From Mycolicibacterium phocaicum (GTDB lineage: Bacteria; Actinomycetota; Actinomycetes; Mycobacteriales; Mycobacteriaceae), in NCBI RefSeq assembly GCF_010731115.1, contig NZ_AP022616.1, positions 496,001 through 560,000 of the forward strand: 64,000 nucleotides of DNA, written 5' to 3'. Positions 16,225 to 25,487 of the stretch are shown here, one piece after another; the first letter of the stretch is position 1, and each line of letters starts with the position of its first letter. A program made the position numbers and the translations under genes. Below the pieces are notes generated by a model. It was given only the letters and a program-made list of their open reading frames with translations. It made no database searches and was not told the origin of the DNA.

Positions 16225-17391
16225 TCAGTCGCTGCCCGCGGCCGAGGCGCGGATGACGCGGTCGCGGCCGCGGTTCTTCGCCTCGTACATGGCCACGTCG
16301 GCGCGGTGGATCGCCGACCGCAACCCCGCCTTGTGCCCGAGCTGCGAGACGCCGATGCTCACCGTGCCGGCGAGGACGGCGTCGTTGTGGCTGAACGTCG
16401 CGGCGGCGAACGCCACCCGGAGCCGGTCGGCGATGACCGCCGCCTGGCTTTCGTCCACTCCCGGCAGCATGGCGCAGAATTCTTCGCCGCCGATCCGGGC
16501 CAGCAGGTCGCCGCTGCGTAGATTCGACCGTGCCACGCACGCGAATTCGGTCAGCAGCCGATCGCCGGCCTCGTGCCCGAAGACGTCGTTGACGGCCTTG
16601 AATTCATCCAGATCCATCACGATGACAGAGCACCGCAGCTGCCGCGCGACGCATTCCTCGGCCAGGCGCTGCGCCTGGATCATGAAGCCGGCGCGGTTCA
16701 GCGTGCTGGTGAGGGAGTCGAGCATGGCCGCGTCGGCCAGTTGATCCTCGAGCCGCTCCCAGCCCATCAGCGACAGACACAGGTTGATGGCCATGACGGC
16801 AAAAGCGAAGAAGAGCATCGGAAACGACACGGCCGGGGCGGTCGTGGCGAACTGGACGGCGCCGGCGTCGAGATGGAGGCTGACCGAGCGCGCGACGGTC
16901 GCCGCGGCCGCAACGACGTACAGGCCGATGAGGATGCGGCGCGACGCCAGGCGCTCGACGCGCTGGGCTTTGATGCCGTCGACGACGCTCAGCGCGAAAT
17001 ACCCGGCCAGCACCAGGGCGGTCAGCGACACCCGGGCCGGGATGCTGGTGGTGAACGGCGGTATCAACTGGAATGCCGCCAGTACCGCCAGCGGTCCCGC
17101 GGCCATCACGCGGCCGCGGACCGGCTGGCCGTTGAAGGCGCACAGGCCACCCCAGATCAACGACCAGCAGGTGATGATCAGGACGTTCGACACCGTCACC
17201 GACAACACCTCGGGCACCAGGCCGCGCGCGCTCAGCAGCCCGGCGCCGACCGCACCTGCGAAGTTGCCCGCACCCCAGAGCTGCACCGCCGGGTGCCGCC
17301 GCTTACCGGCCCCCACCCAGACATGCAGCAACCCGAAGATCAGGGCGGTCATGGAGACGACCATCCACAGGGTGCGCACGTCGGGATTCAT
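16225..17391 (-). CDS. Membrane-bound diguanylate cyclase (GGDEF domain)
   Basis: A 388-residue protein: six or seven membrane helices in residues 1-205, then a GGDEF domain (about 215-380). The active-site motif is GGEEF and is preceded by the inhibitory I-site RSGD at the usual five-residue distance. Substrate-binding parts DSLTSTLNRAGF and MDLDEFKAVNDVFGHEAGD are intact. It should make cyclic di-GMP and be feedback-inhibited by it. No EAL domain is fused, unlike several mycobacterial enzymes of this type. The membrane part looks sensory but has no recognised ligand. Convergent with the lipase gene with 9 nt between stops. Confidence 0.9.
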   Translation of the reverse strand: MNPDVRTLWMVVSMTALIFGLLHVWVGAGKRRHPAVQLWGAGNFAGAVGAGLLSARGLVPEVLSVTVSNVLIITCWSLIWGGLCAFNGQPVRGRVMAAGPLAVLAAFQLIPPFTTSIPARVSLTALVLAGYFALSVVDGIKAQRVERLASRRILIGLYVVAAAATVARSVSLHLDAGAVQFATTAPAVSFPMLFFAFAVMAINLCLSLMGWERLEDQLADAAMLDSLTSTLNRAGFMIQAQRLAEECVARQLRCSVIVMDLDEFKAVNDVFGHEAGDRLLTEFACVARSNLRSGDLLARIGGEEFCAMLPGVDESQAAVIADRLRVAFAAATFSHNDAVLAGTVSIGVSQLGHKAGLRSAIHRADVAMYEAKNRGRDRVIRASAAGSD

Positions 17392-17463
17392 GTCGCGCTA
17401 TCGGGTGCGCCAGGCGGCGTGCGGCGTCGGGATCAGCTGAGGCATAGCGCAAACTTACTCGCC

Positions 17464-17497
17464 GCTGCCGACGGCTGTCGGCAGCATTGGGTAGGGT
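17464..17497 (+). promoter_or_regulatory. tex upstream hairpin and leaderless -10
   Basis: GCTGCCGAC and GTCGGCAGC (17464-17472 and 17477-17485) form a perfect 9-bp inverted repeat with a 4-nt loop. TAGGGT at 17492-17497 lies 7 nt before the GTG at 17505. The dyad occupies the place of the -35 and spacer, so it may be an operator, not an RNA structure. Confidence 0.45.
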
Positions 17498-17504
17498 CCA
17501 GCCC

Positions 17505-19943
17505 GTGAATTTGAGCGTCAAGTCTGTCGTCAAGTCCGTGAACGCCCGCCTGGCCGAAGAGTTGGCCGTCGCCGAAGGTCAGGTCGACGCCGCGGTACGG
17601 CTGCTGGACGAAGGCGCGACCGTGCCGTTCATCGCGCGGTACCGCAAGGAAGTCACCGGCAGCCTGGACGACGGCCAGCTCCGCACGCTGGAGGAGCGGC
17701 TCCGGTACCTGCGCGAACTGGATCAGCGCCGCGACGCCGTGCTCGCGTCGATCGAAGAACAGGGCAAGCTGACCGACGACCTCAAGGCGGCGCTGCTGGC
17801 CGCCGAGACGAAGTCGCGGGTCGAAGACATCTACCTGCCGTACAAGCCCAAGCGTCGCACCAAGGCCCAGATCGCCCGTGAGGCCGGTCTGGAGCCCCTG
17901 GCGGACCGGCTGCTCGCCGACCCGACGCTGAACCCGGATGACGTGGCCGCAGAGTTCCTGGGTGAGGAGGTGGCCGACGTCGCCGCCGCACTCGACGGGG
18001 CGCGCCACATCCTGGTGGAGCGGGTCTCGGAGGACGCCGAACTGGTGGGCGCGGTGCGCGAGAAGTTCTGGTCCGACGGCACCCTGACCACCAAGCCGTG
18101 GTCGGAGGAAGCGGCGAAAAGCCCTGCTGCGCAGAAGTTCCGCGACTACTTCGAGTACTCCGAGCCGCTGGAGGACATGCCGTCCCACCGCGTGCTGGCG
18201 GTGCTGCGCGGCGAGAAGGAAGAAGCACTGTCGCTGAACTTCGACGGTGGCGACGAGACGCTGTACCAGGCCATGATCGCGCAGTCGCTCGGTGTGGACA
18301 TGAGCGCCGGCGGTGCCGCCACACCGTGGCTGACCGCCACGGTCGGCTGGGCCTGGCGCACCAAGCTGATGTTCTCGGCCGCCGTCGACGCCCGGATCCG
18401 GCTGCGGCAGCGCGCCGAGGAGGACGCCGTCGCGGTGTTCGCCAAGAACCTCAAGGATCTGCTGCTTGCCGCACCCGCTGGGACGCGCGCCACCCTCGGG
18501 CTCGACCCCGGTTTCCGCACCGGCGTGAAGGTCGCGGTGGTGGACGGCACCGGCAAGGTCGTCGATACCTGCGCCATCTACCCGCATCAGCCCCAGAACA
18601 AGTGGAACGACGCCAAGGCAACACTGGCCGCCCTCGTCGCGCGGCACAACGTCGAACTGATCGCCATCGGCAACGGCACTGCATCCCGCGAAACCGACGC
18701 ACTGGCAACCGAACTCATCGCTGACCTCAAGGCCGCGGGAGCGTCCGGCCCCAAGCGGCTGCCGACCAAGGCCATGGTCAGCGAGGCGGGCGCCTCGGTG
18801 TACTCGGCGTCGGCCTACGCCGCCCACGAGCTGCCCGAGCTCGACGTCACGCTGCGCGGCGCGGTCTCGATCGCCCGGCGCCTGCAGGACCCGCTCGCCG
18901 AACTGGTCAAGATCGAGCCGAAGTCCATCGGTGTCGGGCAGTACCAGCACGACGTGACGCCCGGAACTCTGGCCCGCAGCCTCGACGCGGTGGTCGAGGA
19001 CGCCGTGAACGCCGTCGGCGTCGACCTCAACACGGCCTCGGTGCCCCTACTGGCCAAGGTCTCCGGCGTGACCGAATCGCTCGCCGAATCGATCGTGTCG
19101 CACCGCGACAAGACCGGACCGTTCCGCAGCCGTGCCGGCCTGCTCGACGTTCCGCGCCTGGGCCCCAAGGCCTTTGAGCAGTGCGCCGGCTTCCTGCGCA
19201 TCCGCGAAGGCGACGACCCGCTGGACGCCTCGGGCGTGCATCCCGAGGCCTACCCGGTGGTGCGGCGAATCCTCGACCGCGCCGGCGTCACCCTCGCCGA
19301 ACTGATCGGTGACGAACGCAAGCTGCGGGCGCTCAAGCCGGGCGACTTCGCCGACGAACGATTCGGTATCCCCACCGTGACCGACATCCTGGGCGAACTG
19401 GAGAAGCCGGGCCGCGACCCGCGTCCCGCGTTCTCCACCGCGACCTTCGCGGCCGGCGTCGAGAAGGTGTCCGACCTCAAGGTCGGCATGGTGCTGGAAG
19501 GCGTGGTGACGAATGTGGCCGCCTTCGGCGCGTTCGTGGACGTCGGCGTGCACCAGGACGGTCTGGTGCACGTGTCGGCGATGGCCGACCGCTTCGTCTC
19601 CGACCCGCACGAGGTGGTCAAGTCCGGTCAGGTCGTCAAGGTCAAGGTGCTCGAGGTCGACGTCGAGCGGCAGCGCATCGGGCTCAGCCTGCGGTTGAAC
19701 GACGATCCGCAGCGCGCCCGCGACGGCAAGCGGCCCGAGCCGGGCACCGCGCCCCGCCGCGACGGCGGTCAACCGCGCGGACGCGACGGCGGCAACCGCG
19801 GTGGCAACGGTGGCGGCCAGAACCGCGGCCAGAACCAGGACCGTGGCCGTAATCCGCAGCGTGGCAACGGCGGTGGCCGCCGCGAGTCGGCGCCGTCGGG
19901 TTCGATGGCCGACGCGCTGCGCAAGGCGGGTTTCGGTAAGTAG
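17505..19943 (+). CDS. tex: Tex, RNA-binding transcription accessory protein
   Basis: An 812-residue cytosolic protein. The N-terminal Tex domain carries ATVPFIARYRKEVTGSLD (near residues 40-57). A YqgF/RuvC-like domain starts near residue 330 with LGLDPGFRTGVKVAVVDGTG. Helix-hairpin-helix units follow (SVPLLAKVSGV, GPFRSRAGLLDV). An S1 RNA-binding domain lies at ~655-730 (VGMVLEGVVTNVAAFGAFVD), and a C-terminal ~80-residue tail rich in Arg, Gly and Asn is typical of actinobacterial Tex. Tex acts in transcription and RNA quality control. GTG 17505 is chosen because a TANNNT hexamer stands 7 nt upstream. Confidence 0.95.
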   Translation: MNLSVKSVVKSVNARLAEELAVAEGQVDAAVRLLDEGATVPFIARYRKEVTGSLDDGQLRTLEERLRYLRELDQRRDAVLASIEEQGKLTDDLKAALLAAETKSRVEDIYLPYKPKRRTKAQIAREAGLEPLADRLLADPTLNPDDVAAEFLGEEVADVAAALDGARHILVERVSEDAELVGAVREKFWSDGTLTTKPWSEEAAKSPAAQKFRDYFEYSEPLEDMPSHRVLAVLRGEKEEALSLNFDGGDETLYQAMIAQSLGVDMSAGGAATPWLTATVGWAWRTKLMFSAAVDARIRLRQRAEEDAVAVFAKNLKDLLLAAPAGTRATLGLDPGFRTGVKVAVVDGTGKVVDTCAIYPHQPQNKWNDAKATLAALVARHNVELIAIGNGTASRETDALATELIADLKAAGASGPKRLPTKAMVSEAGASVYSASAYAAHELPELDVTLRGAVSIARRLQDPLAELVKIEPKSIGVGQYQHDVTPGTLARSLDAVVEDAVNAVGVDLNTASVPLLAKVSGVTESLAESIVSHRDKTGPFRSRAGLLDVPRLGPKAFEQCAGFLRIREGDDPLDASGVHPEAYPVVRRILDRAGVTLAELIGDERKLRALKPGDFADERFGIPTVTDILGELEKPGRDPRPAFSTATFAAGVEKVSDLKVGMVLEGVVTNVAAFGAFVDVGVHQDGLVHVSAMADRFVSDPHEVVKSGQVVKVKVLEVDVERQRIGLSLRLNDDPQRARDGKRPEPGTAPRRDGGQPRGRDGGNRGGNGGGQNRGQNQDRGRNPQRGNGGGRRESAPSGSMADALRKAGFGK

Positions 19944-19964
19944 GCAACTCCCGCGAACAGCCGT

Positions 19965-19999
19965 AAAACTGTCGTTTGCCACCGCTTTTCGACAGTTTT
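19965..19999 (+). terminator. Hairpin terminator after tex
   Basis: AAAACTGTCG (19965-19974) and CGACAGTTTT (19990-19999) pair perfectly with a 15-nt loop and end in four T. A second short hairpin, CCCGC/GCGGG at 20007-20018, follows. It lies 21 nt past the tex stop. Confidence 0.65.
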
Positions 20000-20081
20000 G
20001 CGTTCCCCCGCAAGCGGGAGGTGCCCCCAGTTCGGCGAGAAGAGATCAGGAATCGAGAAGCGACGGCGATCGGCGCCCGAT

Positions 20082-20087
20082 TAGCGT
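20082..20087 (+). promoter_or_regulatory. -10 hexamer TAGCGT for a leaderless uvrA-like mRNA
   Basis: TAGCGT is followed by 6 nt and then ATG 20094, which selects this ATG over the GTG at 20088. Confidence 0.45.
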
Positions 20088-20093
20088 GTGGAC

Positions 20094-22469
20094 ATGCCCA
20101 GCAGAACGCACGCCGCTGACAGCCATGACCTCATCCGCGTAGTCGGTGCCCGGGAGAACAACCTCAAGGACATCAGCGTCGAGATCCCCAAGCGGCGCCT
20201 GACCGTGTTCACCGGCGTGTCCGGCTCCGGCAAGAGTTCGCTGGTGTTCGACACCATCGCCGCCGAATCGCAACGGCTGATCAACGAGACCTACAGCGCG
20301 TTCGTCCAGGGCTTCATGCCGTCGCAGGCCCGCCCCGACGTCGACGTGCTGGAGGGGCTGACGACCGCGATCATCGTCGACCAGGAACGGATCGGCTCCG
20401 ACCCGCGCTCGACGGTCGGCACCGCCACCGATACCGGGGCGCTGCTGCGCATCCTGTTCAGCCGGATCGGCGAGCCGAACATCGGTTCACCACAAGCTTT
20501 TTCGTTCAATGTCGCCTCGATCAGTGGAGCCGGCGCGGTCACCATGGAGCGTGGCGGACGCACCGTCAAGGAGCGGCGTGACTTCAACATCGTGGGCGGC
20601 ATGTGCCTGCGGTGCGAGGGCCGCGGCGCGGTCAACGACATCGACCTCACCGCGCTGTACGACGACAGCAAGTCGATCAACGAGGGCGCCATCACCATTC
20701 CCGGCTTCAGCATGGACGGCTGGTACGGCCGAATCTTCAATGGGTGCGGCTTCTTCGACCCCGACAAGCCGATCAGGAAGTTCACCAAGAAGGAACTCGA
20801 CGCCCTGCTGCACAAGGAAGCGACCAAGATCAAGGTCGACGGCGTCAACCTCACCTATCTGGGTCTGATCCCGCAGATCAAGAAGTCGTTCCTCAGCAAG
20901 GACGTCGAGGCGATGCAGCCGCACATCCGGGCGTTCGTCGAGCGGGCGGTGACGTTCACGACGTGCCCCGAGTGCGAGGGCACCCGGCTGTCGGAGCTGG
21001 CACGCTCGTCAAAGATCAAGGGCGTCAACATCGCTGAGGCTTGCGCCATGCAGATCACCGACCTGGCCGATTGGGTCGGCGTGCTGGCCGACGACAAGCG
21101 CCTCGGCGCCGGCGTGGCGCCGCTGTTGGCGACGTTGCGGCACACGCTCGATTCGTTCGTCGGAATCGGGCTGGGCTATCTGTCGCTGGCGCGGCCCGCC
21201 GGGACCCTGTCCGGCGGAGAGGCGCAGCGGGTCAAGATGATTCGTCATCTCGGCTCGGCGCTGACGGACGTCACCTACGTGTTCGACGAGCCGACCATCG
21301 GCCTGCATCCGCACGACATCACCCGCATGAACGAACTGCTGATCCAGTTGCGGGACAAGGGAAACACCGTACTGGTCGTCGAACACAAGCCGGAAGTGAT
21401 CGCGATGGCCGACCACGTCGTCGACCTCGGCCCCGAGGCGGGCTCGGGCGGTGGCCAGGTGGTGTACGAAGGCACGGTGAAGGGGCTGCGCGGCAGCGGC
21501 AGCATCACCGGCCGGCACCTCGATGACCGGGCGGCGCTGAAGGATTCGGTGCGAGAGGCCAACGGCGCGTTGGAGATTCGCGGTGCCGATACCAACAATC
21601 TGCAGAACGCCGACGTGGACATCCCGCTCGGCGTGCTCGCCGTGATCACGGGCGTGGCAGGCTCGGGCAAGAGCTCCCTGATCGACGGTTCGGTGGCCGG
21701 GCGCGACGGCGTCGTCACCATCGATCAGGCGCCGATCCGGGGATCGCGACGGAGCAACCCGGCCACCTACACCGGACTGCTCGACCACATCCGCAAGGCG
21801 TTCGCGAAGGCCAATGACGTCAAACCCGCACTGTTCAGCTCGAATTCGGAAGGCGCCTGCCCGGCGTGCAACGGCGCCGGCGTCATCTACACCGATCTGG
21901 GGGTGATGGCCACCGTGGAGTCGCGCTGCGAAGAGTGCGAAGGCCGGCGGTTCGGCGCGTCGGTGCTCGAATACACCCTCGGCGGGCAGAACATCGCCGA
22001 AGTGCTGGCCATGCCCGTCGCCGATGCGGAGCAGTTCTTCTCGGGCGGTGACGCAAACGTGCCGGCCGCCCAGAAAATCCTCGCCCGGATGGTCGACGTC
22101 GGGCTTGGCTACCTCACCCTCGGACAGCCACTGACGACGTTGTCCGGCGGCGAGCGGCAACGACTCAAGCTCGCCGCGCAGATGGGGGAGAAGGGCGACG
22201 TCTACATCCTGGACGAGCCGACCACCGGCCTGCACCTGGCCGATGTCGAGCAGCTGCTGGCGTTGTTGGATCGGATGGTCGATGGCGGCAAATCTGTCAT
22301 CGTCATCGAACATCACCAGGCCGTCATGGCGCACGCCGACTGGATCATCGACCTGGGTCCCGGCGCAGGTCACGACGGCGGCCGGGTGATCTTCGAGGGT
22401 TCGCCGGCAGATCTGGTCGCGGCCGGCAAGACGCTGACCGGATCGCACCTGGCCGACTACGTCAAATAG
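20094..22469 (+). CDS. Short UvrA paralogue (UvrA2/DrrC-like ABC ATPase)
   Basis: A 791-residue protein, about 150 residues shorter than canonical UvrA. It has two ABC halves: Walker [10 protein letters not shown] at residues 41-49 and GVAGSGKSS at 520-528; signatures LSGGEAQR and LSGGERQR; Walker [11 protein letters not shown] and [10 protein letters not shown]. Zinc-finger Cys pairs are seen ([32 protein letters not shown]). The missing length fits loss of the UvrB-binding region, as in class II UvrAs that give tolerance to DNA-intercalating drugs or act in damage tolerance. No uvrB or drug-export gene is adjacent. A second full-length UvrA is expected elsewhere in the genome. Confidence 0.88.
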   Translation: MPSRTHAADSHDLIRVVGARENNLKDISVEIPKRRLTVFTGVSGSGKSSLVFDTIAAESQRLINETYSAFVQGFMPSQARPDVDVLEGLTTAIIVDQERIGSDPRSTVGTATDTGALLRILFSRIGEPNIGSPQAFSFNVASISGAGAVTMERGGRTVKERRDFNIVGGMCLRCEGRGAVNDIDLTALYDDSKSINEGAITIPGFSMDGWYGRIFNGCGFFDPDKPIRKFTKKELDALLHKEATKIKVDGVNLTYLGLIPQIKKSFLSKDVEAMQPHIRAFVERAVTFTTCPECEGTRLSELARSSKIKGVNIAEACAMQITDLADWVGVLADDKRLGAGVAPLLATLRHTLDSFVGIGLGYLSLARPAGTLSGGEAQRVKMIRHLGSALTDVTYVFDEPTIGLHPHDITRMNELLIQLRDKGNTVLVVEHKPEVIAMADHVVDLGPEAGSGGGQVVYEGTVKGLRGSGSITGRHLDDRAALKDSVREANGALEIRGADTNNLQNADVDIPLGVLAVITGVAGSGKSSLIDGSVAGRDGVVTIDQAPIRGSRRSNPATYTGLLDHIRKAFAKANDVKPALFSSNSEGACPACNGAGVIYTDLGVMATVESRCEECEGRRFGASVLEYTLGGQNIAEVLAMPVADAEQFFSGGDANVPAAQKILARMVDVGLGYLTLGQPLTTLSGGERQRLKLAAQMGEKGDVYILDEPTTGLHLADVEQLLALLDRMVDGGKSVIVIEHHQAVMAHADWIIDLGPGAGHDGGRVIFEGSPADLVAAGKTLTGSHLADYVK

Positions 22470-22510
22470 CAGTCAGGGCTGCGGCCGGTGATCGGTCGCA
22501 GCCCTGACTG
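22470..22510. terminator. Bidirectional hairpin between the uvrA-like and NlpC/P60-like genes
   Basis: CAGTCAGGGCTGCG (22470-22483) and its exact complement (22497-22510) form a 14-bp stem with a 13-nt loop. It starts 1 nt after the uvrA-like stop, and the convergent gene's stop is 25 nt further on. It can serve both transcripts, though no strong T-tract is present. Confidence 0.6.
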
Positions 22511-22534
22511 TGAAACAGAGGGGTCGTAGAACGG

Positions 22535-23104
22535 TCAGACGGGCATCTCCGGGCCCTCAGGGGCCGGAGCGGGAGCCTCGGGAGCCGGCGCCGGGGCCTC
22601 GGGGGCGGGCGCAAAATTGGCGGCTTCGATGATCTCCGGGGCCGGGAGGTCGGCCGGACCGGCCGGAGGCGCCAGCGGTGCGTCCAGAGGGCCGTCCAGG
22701 GGCAGATCGGCGGGGATGTCCTCACCAGGCGCCATGGGCAGGTGCATGTGGTGGGTGAACTGGCGCTGGAAGGCGCCGCCGCCACCGACGCGGACGCCGC
22801 CGCCCTCACCACTCGACACCGGGGTGCCGTCCGGCAGCGTCACGGCCGTGTGGCCGCCGTTCCAGCCGATGTTCAGGGCGCCGGGGGCGGTGCCGGGCAG
22901 GAAGCCACGGGCCCGCAGTGCGGCCTCTTCGTTGCCGGTGTTGAACCGGTTGCCGTAGACGGGACGGCCGGTGGCCGCGTTGGCCACCCAGGAGGCCAGT
23001 CCGGAGCAGTCGGTGCCGCGTGCCGTGTCTCCACCGGAGATGTACGGCGTACCCGAAACCTGGTTGACCAAAGCCAGCAGCGATGCGGTCGCAATAGCAA
23101 ACAT
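22535..23104 (-). CDS. Membrane-anchored NlpC/P60-like protein with Pro/Ala-rich tail
   Basis: A 189-residue protein. Residues ~1-15 form an N-terminal hydrophobic segment (signal or anchor). The domain that follows has the catalytic Cys in GTDCSGLASW and a His in GGHTAVTL, matching the Cys-His order of NlpC/P60-type peptidases, which cut peptidoglycan peptides. The usual third residue could not be assigned. The C-terminal ~60 residues are rich in Pro, Ala and Glu with repeated PAPEAPAPAPE units, as in wall-spanning linkers. ATG 23104 is chosen; the longer frame would start at a TTG six codons upstream. It converges on the uvrA-like gene. Confidence 0.65.
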   Translation of the reverse strand: MFAIATASLLALVNQVSGTPYISGGDTARGTDCSGLASWVANAATGRPVYGNRFNTGNEEAALRARGFLPGTAPGALNIGWNGGHTAVTLPDGTPVSSGEGGGVRVGGGGAFQRQFTHHMHLPMAPGEDIPADLPLDGPLDAPLAPPAGPADLPAPEIIEAANFAPAPEAPAPAPEAPAPAPEGPEMPV

Positions 23105-23455
23105 GACGACGAACGCTAGCAACGGAAAATCGCGACGGTCAAAATACTGTGGCTGCCATCACGTTTCGCGAATCCTGTGGTGTGCGTTACACCCCGGTTT
23201 ATTCGCATCATGTTGGGGCAGAGGCGATTTCGAGTATTCGCAGGTGAATGCACAAAACATACTGCCATACACAGCTTTTGCGCAAATGCAAGGTCGTGAC
23301 GGTCGTTGCGAGGTCGTGACCAGCTAATTCCAAAACGCCCCTGCGCGGCGTTTGCGCGGTTTTGGCGCCGATTTCGGCCTGCGCTCCGGCAGGTCATGCC
23401 GCCGATTCGACCGACACCGTCTGACCATCTGAAACGGTCAAGTTACGGTGGTTCG
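23105..23455. other. 351-nt divergent intergenic region
   Basis: This lies between the NlpC/P60-like gene (minus) and the SRPBCC gene (plus). It holds a 7-bp hairpin (23333-23339 with 23347-23353) and the -10 hexamer at 23444-23449 for the SRPBCC gene. Nothing else was recognised. Confidence 0.4.
23444..23449 (+). promoter_or_regulatory. -10 hexamer TACGGT for a leaderless SRPBCC mRNA
   Basis: TACGGT is followed by 6 nt and then ATG 23456, with no Shine-Dalgarno. This selects ATG 23456 over starts further upstream. Confidence 0.45.
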
Positions 23456-23917
23456 ATGTGGCTGTCGCGGTCCCGGTTCGAGCTGAGGGAAGAGGTGCCG
23501 GCGGCACCGGACGACGTCCGCACCTTCTATACAGATCTGGCGAACATGAAGCTGGTCCATCCACTCGTCGTGGCGGTGGATTGTCTGGCCGATCGGCAGG
23601 ACGCGCAGGGCCGCTGCCGGGAGTACCGGGTTCGCGACCGCATCTCACTCGGCCCGTTCAGGATGGGCGTGACCTATCGCGCCACGGTGCTGATCGCGCC
23701 CGACGGCGTCGTGCACACCGAGGCGCGCCAATTTCCGCGTGTGCGGCTCGTTGGCACTGTCACGTTCGCACCCGCCGGCGCCGGGACCGCCGTCACCGAG
23801 GCAGTACATATAGAAGCGCCGCGGCCGCTCATTGCCTTTACTGCTGCGCAGGCGGAGAAAGCGCACGCGGCGATGCTGGCGGCCATTCGGCACCATTTCG
23901 AGTCAGGTTCGACCTGA
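23456..23917 (+). CDS. SRPBCC/polyketide cyclase-like protein
   Basis: A 153-residue protein with the START/SRPBCC layout: an N-terminal strand and helix (ELREEVPAAPDDVRTFYTDLANM), a central antiparallel sheet and a long C-terminal helix (AAQAEKAHAAMLAAIRHHF). The fold encloses a hydrophobic ligand cavity; ligands range from lipids to polyketides. Nothing nearby indicates the ligand. The start at 23456 fits both the domain boundary and the leaderless promoter. Confidence 0.7.
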   Translation: MWLSRSRFELREEVPAAPDDVRTFYTDLANMKLVHPLVVAVDCLADRQDAQGRCREYRVRDRISLGPFRMGVTYRATVLIAPDGVVHTEARQFPRVRLVGTVTFAPAGAGTAVTEAVHIEAPRPLIAFTAAQAEKAHAAMLAAIRHHFESGST

Positions 23918-24064
23918 TCGGGCTGGGATGACGGTTGTTCAGGTGTCGCCGGCGGCGCATCGGCAGCAGCGCACACGGGCTACGCGAAAAACTTTGGTCA
24001 CTTTGTTTGCACTGGTCACAGTGGGTAACTAGCGTCACATTCCAGGCCATTTCTTGTCGTACCT

Positions 24065-24080
24065 TCGAACTAGTGTTCGA
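24065..24080 (+). promoter_or_regulatory. LexA SOS box overlapping the promoter of the 13E12/HNH gene
   Basis: TCGAAC, TAGT, GTTCGA is a perfect match to the mycobacterial LexA box (TCGAAC, 4 nt, GTTCGA). The -10 hexamer TAGTGT (24071-24076) lies inside it, 7 nt before the ATG at 24084, so bound LexA would cover the promoter. Confidence 0.85.
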
Positions 24081-24083
24081 TGT

Positions 24084-25487
24084 ATGGGAATGACCGATCC
24101 AGCCGCCGTCGAGGAGGCGTACGCCGCCTACGAAGCTGCGCAGGCCCGGCTCGCAGCCCTGGACTACACCGGCCTGGATGTGCGGACATTGTTGGAGTTG
24201 CAGTCCCGCCGCGAAACCCTTAAGTGTGCGGCCGAGGCCGTCGATCACCAGATCCTGGCCGCCGCCCAAACCCAAGCCACCGCCAAGGACATCGGGGCCA
24301 AGGATTGGCCGGAGGTGCTCCATGTGCGGTTGCGGATCAGCCGGGAGGAAGCCCGCCGCCGGGTCCGCGACACGGACAATTTGGGCCCGCGCTCGGCCAT
24401 CACCGGGGAGCCGCTCGGTCCGGTGTGGGAACTGGTCGCCGCCGCCCTGGCTGACGGTGCGATCAATGCCGAGCACGTCGCGGTGATCACCTGGTTCTTC
24501 GGCAAGCTGCCGCTGTGGGCGGCCGACCCGATCACCGTCGCCCAGTGTGAGGCGGATCTGGTGGCCGACGCTCGGGTAAAAACCCCCGAAGACCTGCGCC
24601 GCGCCGCGGCGGACTTGTTATACCGGCTGGATCAGGACGGGCCCGAACCCCACGACAACGAGCCCGACCCGAAACGCTCGTTTGTCATGGGTAAGCAGCG
24701 GCCCGACGGGCGCACCGACGTCACCGCCCAACTCGACCCCGAAGGGCGGGCCTACTGGGAGGTGTTGTTCGACAAGTACGCCGCCCCGGGCATGTGCAAC
24801 CCCGCCGACCCACACCCCTGCTACTCGGGTACCCCGACCCAAGAGCAGATCGATGCGGATACCCGCACCCTCGCGCAGCGCCAGTACGACGCCTTCACGT
24901 TCGTGGGCCGGATGATGCTCGCCACCGGGACCTCGGGGGTGCACAACGGGTTCCCGGTCGCGGTGGTCGCCAACTGCACCGTCACCGACCTGGAGAAGCG
25001 TGCCGGGATGGCGCTCACGCACACCGGCACCAAGCTTCCGATCAGGGATTTGATCCGGATGGCGGCCCAAGGGTCGGACAACTACCTGGCGGTGTTCGAT
25101 GAGCACACCGGCCAGCCGCTCTATCTGGGCCGGGCGGCCCGCACGGCCAGCACCGCCCAACGCCTCGCACTGTTCGGCCGGGACCACGGCTGCACCCGCC
25201 CGAACTGCACCGCCCCGGCCTCGCGCTCCCAGGCTCACCACCTCACCAACTGGCGCGATGACGGCCTGACCAACGTCGACACCATGACCCTGGCCTGCGG
25301 CCGCGACAACCGCCTGGTCGACACCGGCGGCTGGAGCACCACCATGGGCCCCGACGGCCGCACCCACTGGACCCCACCACCACTGCTCGACGTCGGCCAA
25401 CCCAGGACGAATCAGTATCACCACCCGAAGCTCTACCCGGCTGAGAGTGGCGACGAGGGCGGCGAAAGTGACAGTCCCGCAAGGTGA
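24084..25487 (+). CDS. 13E12 repeat family protein (DUF222 with HNH nuclease domain)
   Basis: A 467-residue protein. Residues ~20-330 form the DUF222 domain typical of the mycobacterial 13E12 family. The C-terminal HNH domain (about 365-425) has GCTRPNCTAP, SQAHHLTNWRDDG and TLACGRDNRLV, including the catalytic His pair and Cys pairs of an HNH endonuclease. Members are often scattered in mycobacterial genomes and resemble mobile elements. Several M. tuberculosis copies are known to be LexA-controlled. Here a perfect SOS box covers the promoter. ATG 24084 fits a leaderless start; ATG 24090 is the alternative. Its role in the damage response is not known. Confidence 0.88.
   Translation: MGMTDPAAVEEAYAAYEAAQARLAALDYTGLDVRTLLELQSRRETLKCAAEAVDHQILAAAQTQATAKDIGAKDWPEVLHVRLRISREEARRRVRDTDNLGPRSAITGEPLGPVWELVAAALADGAINAEHVAVITWFFGKLPLWAADPITVAQCEADLVADARVKTPEDLRRAAADLLYRLDQDGPEPHDNEPDPKRSFVMGKQRPDGRTDVTAQLDPEGRAYWEVLFDKYAAPGMCNPADPHPCYSGTPTQEQIDADTRTLAQRQYDAFTFVGRMMLATGTSGVHNGFPVAVVANCTVTDLEKRAGMALTHTGTKLPIRDLIRMAAQGSDNYLAVFDEHTGQPLYLGRAARTASTAQRLALFGRDHGCTRPNCTAPASRSQAHHLTNWRDDGLTNVDTMTLACGRDNRLVDTGGWSTTMGPDGRTHWTPPPLLDVGQPRTNQYHHPKLYPAESGDEGGESDSPAR

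Noticed and set aside
17433..18950. 505-codon minus-strand frame over tex
   Set aside because: A shadow of tex codons; the composition and lack of start signals show it is not a gene.
24005..24027. SigF-like promoter before the 13E12 gene
   Set aside because: TGTTT and GGGTA are only 14 nt apart and the -35 lacks GG; the LexA-covered TAGTGT promoter is better placed.
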